From positions 1 to 35,018 of the forward strand of contig NZ_VRTT01000076.1 of assembly GCF_008017805.1 (NCBI RefSeq): a stretch of DNA of 35,018 nt, read 5' to 3'. The position numbers and the translations under genes were made by a program. This document shows, piece after piece, positions 25,757-33,553 of the stretch. The notes under the pieces were generated by a model. The model searched no databases and was not told the origin of the DNA. It saw only the letters and a program-made list of their open reading frames with translations. Every line of letters starts with the position of its first letter. Positions within the stretch are counted from its first letter, which is position 1. This DNA is from Paenibacillus sp. N3.4. Lineage in GTDB: Bacteria > Bacillota > Bacilli > Paenibacillales > NBRC-103111.

Positions 25757-26386
25757 ATGACTAAACAAGCGTTGATTGTTTGGGGTGGTTGGGACGGTCA
25801 TCAACCCGAAGAGGTTGGCGAGATTCTGGCCAGTGTTTTACGGGAGGAAGGCTTTGCTGTAGAAGTCTCTAATACGCTGGATAGTTTCCGAAATGCCGAG
25901 CGCTTGGCGAGCGTAGATTTGATCGTGCCTGTGTGGACCATGGGGACCATAGAAAAAGAGCAACTGGCACCGCTTATTGCAGCAGTCAAAGAGGGGGGAA
26001 CTGGGATTGCCGGCTGTCACGGAGGCATGGGCGATACGTTCCGTAATGAAACCGAATATCAATATATGGTGGGAGGTCAATGGGTGGCTCATCCGGGGAA
26101 TGATGGCGTTACTTATACGGTTCGAATCAAAGATGACAAGCATCCGTTGACAGAGGGAATGTCTGATTTCGTTGTCGTTTCTGAAAAGTATTACATGCAC
26201 GTTGACCCGGCTAATCAGGTACATGCTGTGACCGATTTTGACCAGGTAGAAATGCCTGTTGTATGGACAAAGACTTACGGGGCAGGCAAAGTATATTATA
26301 ATTCGCTCGGACATCAAGCCAATATCGTTCGAATGCCGGAAACGCTAGAATTAATGCGCCGTGGCATGCTGTGGGCTGCACGATAA
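25757..26386 (+). CDS. ThuA-like trehalose-utilization family protein
   Basis: About 209 residues with the ThuA/GATase-like Rossmann fold: N-terminal ALIVWGGWDGHQPEE, central GGTGIAGCHGGMGDTFRN (GCHG) and late TKTYGAGKVYYNSLGHQAN. In rhizobia ThuA works with a Gfo/Idh enzyme (ThuB) in oxidation of trehalose-like disaccharides via 3-keto sugars. Here it is flanked on both sides by Gfo/Idh genes, which fits that pathway. TTG 25751 (6 bases after AGGAGG) and ATG 25757 (12 bases) are both plausible starts. Exact chemistry is not shown. Confidence 0.88.
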   Translation: MTKQALIVWGGWDGHQPEEVGEILASVLREEGFAVEVSNTLDSFRNAERLASVDLIVPVWTMGTIEKEQLAPLIAAVKEGGTGIAGCHGGMGDTFRNETEYQYMVGGQWVAHPGNDGVTYTVRIKDDKHPLTEGMSDFVVVSEKYYMHVDPANQVHAVTDFDQVEMPVVWTKTYGAGKVYYNSLGHQANIVRMPETLELMRRGMLWAAR

Positions 26387-26406
26387 CGAATAGGAGGAAA
26401 TAAGAA

Positions 26407-27501
26407 ATGGGCAAGAAGAACGTTGGTATTATCGGCTGCGGCAATATTAGTGCGGCCTATATGAAAAATATTCCTACCTTTACACATTTGCAGTTGGTTG
26501 CTTGTGCGGATATTGATTTGGACAGAGCCAGAGCGAGGGCTGAAGAATTTAATATTCCTCACGCTTATACCGTGCTGGAACTGCTGAACGATCCCCAAAT
26601 TGATATTGTTATTAACCTGACCATTCCGGCAGCACATGCTGACGTTTGCATACAAATTTTGGAGGCAGGCAAACATGCTTATGTAGAAAAGCCCCTTGCT
26701 GTTACTCGCGAAGAAGGGTTGAAAATTCTAGAAGTGGCACGTCGAAAAGAGCTGCTTGTCGGAAGCGCACCGGATACTTTCCTTGGCGGAGGGATTCAGA
26801 CTTGTGTGAAGCTCATTCAAGATGGTTGGATCGGTACACCTATTGCTGCGACAGCGTTCATGATGTCCAAAGGACACGAACATTGGCACCCGGATCCTGA
26901 GTTTTATTATGCAAAAGGTGGCGGACCTATGTTTGATATGGGACCTTACTATCTGACAGCGCTGGTGGCTATGCTTGGACCGATTCGTCGAGTAACGGGA
27001 TCGACAGGCGTTAGCTTTCCTGAGAGGACAATTACCAGTGAGAAGAAACGCGGTCAGGTCATAAAGGTAGATACCCCAACCCATCTTGCAGGCGTGCTTG
27101 ATTTTCATAATGGAGCGATCGCAACACTGGTAACAAGCTTTGATATTATGGGCGGCACACAGCTTCCCAATATTGAAATTTATGGCAGCCATGGCTCCTT
27201 GCGTGTTCCAGATCCAAATACGTTCGGAGGTCAAGTGCTGATTCGTAAACATGGTTCGGATTGGGAGCCGGTTCCTCTTTCTCATGGATACACAGAAAAC
27301 AGTCGTGGATTAGGCGTCGCGGCGATGGCTCAAGCGCTTCTAAGCGGTGATCCTAAAACTCATCGTGCAAATGGCGAGTTAACTTATCACGTACTGGAAG
27401 CGATGCATGGTTTCCATGATGCCTCCGAATTAGGTACACATTACGTTATGCAAAGCAGCTGTGAAAAGCCGCTACCTTTGGTCCCGAACGCCGTGCTATA
27501 A
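26407..27501 (+). CDS. Gfo/Idh/MocA family oxidoreductase
   Basis: 364 residues. Cofactor loop VGIIGCGNISAAYM, conserved lysine in E94-K95-P96 (VEKPLAV) and GGPMFDMGPYYL in the substrate domain. It is only moderately similar to the upstream Gfo/Idh member, so the two probably act on different intermediates and did not arise by recent duplication. AGGAGGAAATAAGAA precedes the ATG, 21 bases after the ThuA-like stop. It is the last gene of the operon, ending in a terminator. No sugar transporter lies in the operon. Confidence 0.92.
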   Translation: MGKKNVGIIGCGNISAAYMKNIPTFTHLQLVACADIDLDRARARAEEFNIPHAYTVLELLNDPQIDIVINLTIPAAHADVCIQILEAGKHAYVEKPLAVTREEGLKILEVARRKELLVGSAPDTFLGGGIQTCVKLIQDGWIGTPIAATAFMMSKGHEHWHPDPEFYYAKGGGPMFDMGPYYLTALVAMLGPIRRVTGSTGVSFPERTITSEKKRGQVIKVDTPTHLAGVLDFHNGAIATLVTSFDIMGGTQLPNIEIYGSHGSLRVPDPNTFGGQVLIRKHGSDWEPVPLSHGYTENSRGLGVAAMAQALLSGDPKTHRANGELTYHVLEAMHGFHDASELGTHYVMQSSCEKPLPLVPNAVL

Positions 27502-27517
27502 TCATATGTATATTTGT

Positions 27518-27556
27518 AAATCCTCCTCTCGTTGATAGTTTAGAGGGGGATTTTTA
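27518..27556 (+). terminator. Terminator of the Gfo/ThuA operon
   Basis: AAATCCTCCTCT pairs with AGAGGGGGATTT (one G-U), followed by a T-rich tail. Confidence 0.85.
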
Positions 27557-27576
27557 TTTTCGGGAGGGTGAACGAG

Positions 27577-28302
27577 ATGCAAAAAGTCGTTGTCGTAACC
27601 GACTTTGATGGGACCTTAATGGAACAAGATGTAGGCGATTTGATTATGGACACACTTGGAGTAACAGAGGAACCCGAAGTTGTAGAAGCATCCCGACTAT
27701 TTAGCGAGAAAAAGGTCGGTTCCTCCGCTTGGATTAAAGCGGCTTATCCTATGCTAGCTGGTCAGAAGCAGCAGGTAGATACGATACTTGAAGGCGTTCA
27801 TTTACGAGACGGCGCTAGGGAGTTCATTGACTTTTGTAAACAAAAAGAAGTGCCAATCACTGTTCTGAGCGATGGTATGGTTTATTATATTGAGCAAATA
27901 CTAAGTCATCAGGAAGTAACAGTAGCCAATATCATTGGAAATCCAATTACCTATTTGGCAAATGGCGATTATCAATTCGGCATCCAAAATTCCAATGAAG
28001 CTTGCTCATGGTGCGGATGCTGCAAAGCCAGTGTAGTGAAAAAGCTGAAAGAAGAAGGACATTTAGTAATTTACATTGGTGACGGCAGCAGTGATTATTA
28101 TGGCTCGAGCTTCGCTGATTGGATTTTTGCGAGATCCAGTTTAGCTGCTTATTTGACGAAAGAAGGTACAGCGTTTCATTCATTTAGAACTTTCCATGAT
28201 ATCTTGCAAGTGCTTCTTCCTGCTTGGGACTCTTATGTTGAAGGAACAGCGGATCGACGTTTGCAAGGCAGATTTCCTGCTCTATGTAAATTCTCTACAT
28301 GA
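27577..28302 (+). CDS. MtnX-like HAD phosphatase
   Basis: About 241 residues. HAD motif I is D9-F10-D11-G12-T13 (VVTDFDGTLMEQDVG), motif II is TVLSDGM and motif IV is IYIGDGSSDYYG. The Cys-rich insert ACSWCGCCKASVV matches the MtnX group, which dephosphorylates an intermediate of the methionine salvage pathway; related members are phosphoserine-phosphatase-like. No other mtn gene is here, so the pathway name is tentative. ATG 27577 follows GGGAGG by 8 bases; the in-frame GTG 27568 overlaps that site. Confidence 0.82.
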   Translation: MQKVVVVTDFDGTLMEQDVGDLIMDTLGVTEEPEVVEASRLFSEKKVGSSAWIKAAYPMLAGQKQQVDTILEGVHLRDGAREFIDFCKQKEVPITVLSDGMVYYIEQILSHQEVTVANIIGNPITYLANGDYQFGIQNSNEACSWCGCCKASVVKKLKEEGHLVIYIGDGSSDYYGSSFADWIFARSSLAAYLTKEGTAFHSFRTFHDILQVLLPAWDSYVEGTADRRLQGRFPALCKFST

Positions 28303-28364
28303 TAAAGGGTAACCAGCTAAGGATACGCACAAAGCACATCCCCAGCCGGCTTCATAGCGTCAAG

Positions 28365-28568
28365 TTATTCGAGATGTTCTTTTAGTGTTTCAACGAGCTC
28401 ATTTTGTATATTGGCTTCACTATGCTGCCATATGATTTCGAAAAGAACACCAAGCCCGGGAAGTACGCGTTCTTCACCGCCGATGGAATCTTCAATAATT
28501 TCCTGAAGTTCATCATTCGATTTATTCTGGACTCGCTGGAGGATGGCCTGTCTTAAGTTAATATTCAT
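28365..28568 (-). CDS. sspI: Small acid-soluble spore protein SspI
   Basis: 67 residues. NINLRQAILQRVQNKSNDEL and LPGLGVLFEIIWQHSE match SspI, a minor small acid-soluble protein packed in the spore core. ATG 28568 is chosen from the family N-terminus with GAGGT about 6 bases upstream; the open frame runs on to 28613. A CATATTA at 28608-28602 on the minus strand resembles a sigma-G -10, but the -35 is unclear. In B. subtilis sspI (ysfA) is also next to the rRNA methyltransferase gene ysgA, as it nearly is here, so the order is conserved with ktrA inserted. Confidence 0.92.
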   Translation of the reverse strand: MNINLRQAILQRVQNKSNDELQEIIEDSIGGEERVLPGLGVLFEIIWQHSEANIQNELVETLKEHLE

Positions 28569-28680
28569 TCGTGGACCTCGCTTCCCATTCGTTATCGCTT
28601 CTAATATGCGCAAGTTTAGGCTGCTTCATCCTTCCACACTATCCCACTCGGGTACAAGAGTGAGAAGCCAGCAGGAAGTG

Positions 28681-28689
28681 TGTTATAAT
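28681..28689 (+). promoter_or_regulatory. Extended -10 promoter of ktrA
   Basis: TGTTATAAT carries a TG extension and a perfect TATAAT. No good -35. The predicted start of transcription near 28696 leaves little room for ATG 28705 and fits translation from ATG 28727. Confidence 0.6.
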
Positions 28690-28704
28690 GTTGTTTATTG
28701 TTGA

Positions 28705-29388
28705 ATGCAAGGGGGAAGGACTCCGAATGAAAAGAAGCAATTTGCTATTATTGGAATGGGCAGATTCGGCTCAAGTATTGCCAAAACCTTGTCACAGCTT
28801 GGGTTTGAAGTTCTGGCGATTGATCATCGTGAAGCTACGGTACAGGAGATATCAGCTTTTGTTACCCACGCCGTGCAAGCAGATTCCAAGGATGAAGAAG
28901 CTTTGCGTGCTTTGGGCATTCGTAACTTTGACGTTGTTGTTGTGGCCATTGGTGAAGATATTCAAGCCAGTATTTTAACCACATTAATTTTGAAAGAGAT
29001 GGGCATATCTACCCTTGTGGTGAAGGCCGTTAATGATTTGCATGGGAAAGTGCTTAAGAAAATTGGCGCCGATAAAGTCGTTTATCCAGAAAGAGATATG
29101 GGACAGCGAGTAGCGCATCATTTGATATCTTCTAATATTATCGATTATATAGAGCTATCTGCCGATTACAGTATTGTGGAAATAAAAGCATCCAAGCAGT
29201 TGATAGGGAAGAGCCTGAAAAAGCTGGATATTCGAGCTAAATATGGCTGCAACGTCATTGCCATCAAACAAAATGAAAAGTTGATCATCCCGCCAAGCGC
29301 AGAGGAATCACTTAATTCTGATGATGTTCTTGTTATCGTTGGTAAAAATTCAGATCTTCGAACCTTTGAAGTGACTTTTGCGGAGTAA
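28705..29388 (+). CDS. ktrA: KtrA-type potassium-uptake regulatory subunit (RCK/TrkA)
   Basis: 227 residues as written. The TrkA-N Rossmann domain (QFAIIGMGRFGSSIAKTLSQ, then LAIDHREATVQ) is followed by a TrkA-C domain (about 150-225). It would gate a KtrB/KtrD K+ channel by binding nucleotide (and often c-di-AMP at the TrkA-C part); the channel gene is not here. The start is suspicious: ATG 28705 has no ribosome site, while ATG 28727 has GGGGGAAGGA upstream and would give the family start MKKKQFAIIGMG if the A4 run 28730-28733 had five As. The open frame is otherwise intact. Confidence 0.9.
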   Translation: MQGGRTPNEKKQFAIIGMGRFGSSIAKTLSQLGFEVLAIDHREATVQEISAFVTHAVQADSKDEEALRALGIRNFDVVVVAIGEDIQASILTTLILKEMGISTLVVKAVNDLHGKVLKKIGADKVVYPERDMGQRVAHHLISSNIIDYIELSADYSIVEIKASKQLIGKSLKKLDIRAKYGCNVIAIKQNEKLIIPPSAEESLNSDDVLVIVGKNSDLRTFEVTFAE

Positions 29389-29393
29389 ATAAA

Positions 29394-30191
29394 ATGACGA
29401 TTAATCATACGAAAATTATGTCTGTTCAGAATGAAAGAGTTAAAGAGTGGGTTCAGCTTTTGGAGCGGCGAGGCCGAGACAAGCAAGGCAAGTATCTGAT
29501 TGAGGGATACCATCTTGTTGAAGAGGCGCTGCGCGCAGGAGCTCAGGTGGAGACGATCATTTACAGCTTGGACAAGGGAGTACCTGATGGACTCGCTGAG
29601 CAAGCCATCGGTTATGTAGAATGGATTGGCGTGAGCCAAGCTGTCTTGGAAAAATGCTCAGATACGCAGACACCGCAGGGTGTCTTAGCGATTGTAACTC
29701 GACCGCGTTTTGGCATGGACGAACTGCTGGCCGAAGGCGTGGATCTGGCCGTCGTGCTGGATGGGGTTCAGGACCCAGGCAATCTCGGCACCATCATCCG
29801 CAGCGCGGATGCCGTTGGGGCCAAAGCTGTTATCCTCGGCCGCGGCACGGTCGATCTGTATAATCCGAAAACCATCCGCTCGACGATGGGCTCGATGTAC
29901 CATCTGCCGATTATTGAGGCGGATCTGGGTTTGTTATTGCCGCGTGCACGTGAGCGTGGCGTTCGGCTCGTGACCACGAGCTTGCAGGCGCAGCGCTCGT
30001 GTTACGACACAGACCTGCGGCAGCCTACGTGGCTGATCCTTGGCAACGAAGCCAAGGGCGTGTCGCCGGAGGTTGCTGCGCAGTCGGATGTGCAGGTTAT
30101 TATCCCGATGCAGGGCAAGGCGGAATCGCTGAATGTCGCTATGGCGGCGACGGTGCTGCTGTTTGAGGCTTCGCGGCAGCGGTTGTTTTAA
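29394..30191 (+). CDS. TrmH/SpoU-family rRNA methyltransferase (YsgA-like)
   Basis: 265 residues. SPOUT motif 1 is DGVQDPGNLGTIIRSADAVG, motif 2 LGNEAKGVSPEV, and motif 3 IPMQGKAESLNVAMAATVLL, forming the SAM-binding knot. The N-terminal substrate-binding domain includes KYLIEGYHLVEEAL. It methylates 2'-O ribose in ribosomal RNA, by homology. GGAG in the ktrA tail precedes the ATG; the genes are 5 bases apart. The 3' half is GC-rich compared with the 5' half. The pairing with sspI is conserved with B. subtilis, but pheST does not follow. Confidence 0.92.
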   Translation: MTINHTKIMSVQNERVKEWVQLLERRGRDKQGKYLIEGYHLVEEALRAGAQVETIIYSLDKGVPDGLAEQAIGYVEWIGVSQAVLEKCSDTQTPQGVLAIVTRPRFGMDELLAEGVDLAVVLDGVQDPGNLGTIIRSADAVGAKAVILGRGTVDLYNPKTIRSTMGSMYHLPIIEADLGLLLPRARERGVRLVTTSLQAQRSCYDTDLRQPTWLILGNEAKGVSPEVAAQSDVQVIIPMQGKAESLNVAMAATVLLFEASRQRLF

Positions 30192-30262
30192 GCAACCAAT
30201 AATTCCTGACCTCTCCCCCAAATAACTGTCCCGGAATAAAAATTACTGTCCACCAACTCACC

Positions 30263-30312
30263 AAAGACTGGAAATTGTCCGGGTTTCCCCCAAGCCAATC
30301 CCCAGTCTTTTT
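30263..30312 (+). terminator. Terminator after rRNA methyltransferase
   Basis: AAAGACTGG (30263-30271) pairs with CCAGTCTTT (30302-30310), with a ~30-base loop, then TTC. Confidence 0.65.
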
Positions 30313-30434
30313 CTCATCTGCCGCGGCAACAAAAGCAGGATATCTAATGCTTCTCCCCGAATATTTACCCAAGCATAAACTCAGGCGTATCAAGGGTTTA
30401 CATGCATCTGGAATGCCTTTACCCAATCATTTTC
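30313..30434. other. Intergenic spacer
   Basis: No gene supported in this spacer between the methyltransferase terminator and the LRR fragment's stop. Confidence 0.4.
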
Positions 30435-30969
30435 TCAATCTGATAAGGATAAACTCAAAAACTCCAAATACTTGAATTTACTTAAGAATGAAATATCCTC
30501 TAATTTTACAATCGATGATAACTCCAACATCTTCAATGTTCGGACGTTGAGCACTTCCAGATCGCAATTAACGTTACAGTTATCTATGAGGAGATATTCT
30601 AAAGGAATCTCTTTGACAAAATCCATTTGCTCAACTGTGCACTGAAGGACTATACTGCTAAGGTTCTTACAGCTTCCTATGGGAGACAAATCATCGAATT
30701 TACCGCTTAGTTGTAAGTGCTGAAGTTTTTTGAAACTATTTATAAAATCGATAGATTGTGATTGATCAGAATCAATTTTCAAAAACTCCATGTTTTTAGC
30801 GCCTGAAGTTTATTTAAATCTTGCCTTCGTTTCATGCTTAGATGCAATCCTACTACGTTTTTTAATCCTGCAAGGGTATCCATCATTTCCTCCGAATAAT
30901 CCCCTTTGTCTCTGTTTTCTTAGTTGTCCATGGCACACCATGCATAGCATGTATCCATTGTTCACTCAT
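30435..30969 (-). pseudogene. Leucine-rich-repeat protein, broken by frameshifts
   Basis: The main open frame (30791-30435, 118 aa) holds LRR-like units (LQHLQLSGKFDDLSP, NLSSIVLQ, LEYLLIDNCNVNCDL, LKMLELSS, LEFLSLSLSD). Upstream on the same strand the repeats continue in another frame: LAGLKNVVGLHLSM, then LNKLQALKTWSF. Joining needs one more T in the T5 run (A5 on the plus strand, 30781-30785). A further upstream frame begins at ATG 30969 (MSEQWIHAMHG), 6 bases after GGAGGGG, and would join near 30908-30914. The total would be about 178 aa. Function unknown; LRR proteins of this size can be immunity or binding proteins. Confidence 0.65.
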
Positions 30970-31020
30970 AAATTCCCCTCCAAAAACCTCCGATTAGCTA
31001 CTCTTCATCCCAATCGGTAT

Positions 31021-31590
31021 TTAACGGGAATACTCTAAAAATCTCTCAAGTCGGTTCTTAATATCGTTCCAATCCTCATCAATAATACTGTAGACGATAT
31101 GATCCGTTGCGTTATATTTCTTCCTAAGAATTCCTTCCTTTTTAGCTCCCAATCGTTCTATGGCCGTTTGTGAACGATAATTGGTGGACGCTGCAACAAA
31201 CTCGACACGTACAGCTTCCCATACTTCAAAGGCATGCTTGAATAACAAGTATTTGCACTCCGTGTTCACTGCAGTTCTCCAAACCTCCGGAGAATACCAT
31301 GTCCAACCTATATTCAGATTTTTATGTACATGTGAAATTCGTAAATATCGAGTCATCCCAACTATTTTGTTCAGTTTTTTATCGAAAACTACATATGGAA
31401 AATCTGCTCCACATTCTCGCTCTGAAATTGCTGACTGAACGAATCGCTCCATTTCATGAACAGTTTGGATTTTTATTGGGAGGTATTCCCAAATTTCTAG
31501 AGATCTTGAGCATTGAAATAACGCATCGGTATGTTCTAATTCAAGTGGAAGCAGTGATATTCTTTTACCTTCTAATTGTGGGAAATCCAT
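31021..31590 (-). CDS. RimJ/RimL-type GNAT acetyltransferase
   Basis: 189 residues. PQLEGKRISLLPLELEHTDA is the usual RimJ-type N-terminus. The C-terminal half has NIGWTWYSPEVWRTAVNTE (acetyl-CoA region) and VEFVAASTNYRSQTAIERLG with the conserved N-x-x-S/A-x-x-x-x-E-x-L-G pattern. It acetylates amino groups of small molecules or protein N-termini; the substrate is unknown. ATG 31590 is preferred because AAAGGAG lies 10 bases upstream; the longer frame starts inside that site. Confidence 0.88.
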   Translation of the reverse strand: MDFPQLEGKRISLLPLELEHTDALFQCSRSLEIWEYLPIKIQTVHEMERFVQSAISERECGADFPYVVFDKKLNKIVGMTRYLRISHVHKNLNIGWTWYSPEVWRTAVNTECKYLLFKHAFEVWEAVRVEFVAASTNYRSQTAIERLGAKKEGILRKKYNATDHIVYSIIDEDWNDIKNRLERFLEYSR

Positions 31591-31632
31591 AGTTCGATAG
31601 CTCCTTTCCAATGAGGTGGTTTAAATAGTTAG

Positions 31633-31713
31633 TTATTCACTGGGCACTTTATATACTGGCTTACCGTCTTTATCATAAAAATTAATTTTTAATTCGTTCA
31701 AAAGGGGGAACAT
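31633..31713 (-). pseudogene. Short C-terminal protein remnant
   Basis: A 26-codon open frame reading FPLLNELKINFYDKDGKPVY, then KVPSE. The KINFYDKDGKPVYKVP stretch looks like the tail of a real protein, but there is no ribosome site and no frame upstream. Probably a remnant between the VWA protein and the acetyltransferase; low confidence. Confidence 0.25.
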
Positions 31714-31742
31714 CAAGGATATAACCACGTATAAGGGCTTTT

Positions 31743-33551
31743 CTAATCCATCCGAAAAACTTTGCCTTTGGGTACAAACGGTAGATGCTGACCTTTGGGT
31801 ATAAGAAAAGCGTGCTCGCGACGGATGCTTACTCTGTCGCAGAATCCGTCTGTTATGATCAATAAGGGTCCATTTTTCGGAAAATCCTCCGCACGCTCTA
31901 ACAAATCGATTCCAGGTTGAAGGACGGTACCTCCCCTACCTTTGACGGACACTTGATCGGCAATTACTTCCGGAGCAAGATATCCTTGATCGTACACTAC
32001 CGCATCGCAGAAAACTACGCGTACCAACGGGACATCCCTTGACATACTATAGCTGGCAATTGCCCCTAGAGCTTTTCCGAGTAGCTTGGTATCCATGGAA
32101 CCTGAAGTATCCAGGACCACACCGAATGTACGACCATCTTCGTCACCTGCATCTGGCACCCATCGGGGTCTAGGAATTTCTGGGGTAGAAGATTGTCTGC
32201 GACTGATTCTAGAATAGGTCCGAACCTTTTCAATTGGAGAAAAGTAATGATCGAACCATTGTGCTAGTTCAACATCCCACAAGATAGGAGGCTGAGACAG
32301 TGCGCGGATTTCTTCAACCAAACTTGCAGGAAGCAGCCCTCGGTTCTGCTCGTAATGATAATCAAGGCCTTGACTTAAACAGTTTCGATAAAATTCATCG
32401 AGCGTAATTCCATCGTTTCGGGCCCACCAATCTGATATTCGTGGGGTCAAAATGTCTCCTAGGCCGATTCCCCGGAATGTAGCGATTTTACGATACATTC
32501 TTACATCGTTGACAATACGGTCATAGATTGACTCTGCTGACAATCCTTTTAGATCAGGGTCATAGAGCCCTCCAATTCTGGGGAATGCCCCTAATCCCAT
32601 TTCCATTAACCACTGATTAATGACATAGTCGCAAGCAACATTCCACAAATAGGGATCTCGACCATCCGTACGAGCATGATGCCGGAGCCCAACATGCAGA
32701 AATTCATGAGCAAGTACGAATCGACACTCTTGCTCGTCAAGGCCAGCAGCAGGATTAACGTAAATCTCTTTCGCCTCCGCATCAACAGCAGCAACTGAGA
32801 TGGATAGTCGAGTGCAAAGCACAGGGTCTTCTATGATTTTAAAATCTGCCGCCATGGCCCCCATGAGAGGGTAGCTACTGATAAACCAGTTACGGGCTTT
32901 TAGTATGGGTGTCAAAACGTCTTTGTTAGCACCTAAGTAGGCTTCATATCCTGCTGTTACGTTAACAGCGCTGGTTACGGCCATTGTTAGCCCCTTACCC
33001 AAACAGTCCTGCCAGTTTATATCGTCGTTGTCCCAGTAGTGACCTGCTGTTCGGGGATTAAGTATCATGTCCTGATATCCGTGCCCGGCCGTACCCAGGT
33101 TATGAAACGAAGAGGGGAGCTCTCTTTCCATAAAACTTTGATAAAGCTCTTCCTCAGTTCTGGCAGCGATTTCAACTCGACCAGCCATTTCTGCAGGAGG
33201 TCGGCCAAGTTTCATGTCATAAAGAAATTTCGCTATGTAACAATCACAAGCTGCATTCCACAAATCCTGCCGCTCCTTGACCCGGAAATGCCCGAAACCA
33301 AGGTGTAGCAAGGCATGGGCAAGAATGTACACCCATTCCTCAGGCATCGCTCGTCGTTTAGGATTAGCATGAATGTGTCCATAGCTAGTTGTGATGGCCC
33401 AGCCATGTTCTGGACAGAGGTTCCCCTCCTGGCGCACAAACCGTGCATGAGATGCGAGAGGCGCGAACATAGGGTGATTGCTGACGAATTGAAGTCCCTC
33501 ATTAAATGATTTTGTAGCAGGGTCAAGCTCATTTGATTTAAGTTTTGCCAT
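31743..33551 (-). CDS. VWA-like protein with two metallopeptidase-like domains (DUF2201 type)
   Basis: 602 residues. Two copies of a putative metallopeptidase domain are present. Copy 1 (about 65-125) has a degenerate HALLH at 79-83, followed by DLWNAACDCYIAKFL. Copy 2 (about 270-335) has a complete zinc motif HEFLH at 282-286, followed by YLWNVACDYVINQWL. The C-terminal VWA-like domain (about 475-600) carries the MIDAS set DTSGS (481-485), T542 (GRGGT) and D568 (ITDG). It is translated with the MoxR ATPase upstream (2-base gap; AAGGA inside the end of that gene). MoxR/VWA pairs act as chaperone-like or metal-insertion machines in known cases; target unknown. Confidence 0.85.
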   Translation of the reverse strand: MAKLKSNELDPATKSFNEGLQFVSNHPMFAPLASHARFVRQEGNLCPEHGWAITTSYGHIHANPKRRAMPEEWVYILAHALLHLGFGHFRVKERQDLWNAACDCYIAKFLYDMKLGRPPAEMAGRVEIAARTEEELYQSFMERELPSSFHNLGTAGHGYQDMILNPRTAGHYWDNDDINWQDCLGKGLTMAVTSAVNVTAGYEAYLGANKDVLTPILKARNWFISSYPLMGAMAADFKIIEDPVLCTRLSISVAAVDAEAKEIYVNPAAGLDEQECRFVLAHEFLHVGLRHHARTDGRDPYLWNVACDYVINQWLMEMGLGAFPRIGGLYDPDLKGLSAESIYDRIVNDVRMYRKIATFRGIGLGDILTPRISDWWARNDGITLDEFYRNCLSQGLDYHYEQNRGLLPASLVEEIRALSQPPILWDVELAQWFDHYFSPIEKVRTYSRISRRQSSTPEIPRPRWVPDAGDEDGRTFGVVLDTSGSMDTKLLGKALGAIASYSMSRDVPLVRVVFCDAVVYDQGYLAPEVIADQVSVKGRGGTVLQPGIDLLERAEDFPKNGPLLIITDGFCDRVSIRREHAFLIPKGQHLPFVPKGKVFRMD

Positions 33552-33553
33552 AT

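Noticed and set aside
25235..25804. Antisense open frame of 189 aa
   Set aside because: It is a shadow of the Gfo/Idh gene; no ribosome site and no recognisable domain.
26728..27285. Antisense open frame of 185 aa
   Set aside because: Shadow of the second Gfo/Idh gene with low-complexity translated sequence.
30192..30312. Insertion sequence remnant (repeated ACTGTCC)
   Set aside because: Only short, imperfect repeats of ACTGTCC are present; no transposase frame or clear ends.
30790..31038. Plus-strand open frame of 82 aa
   Set aside because: Antisense to the LRR reading and without a ribosome site.
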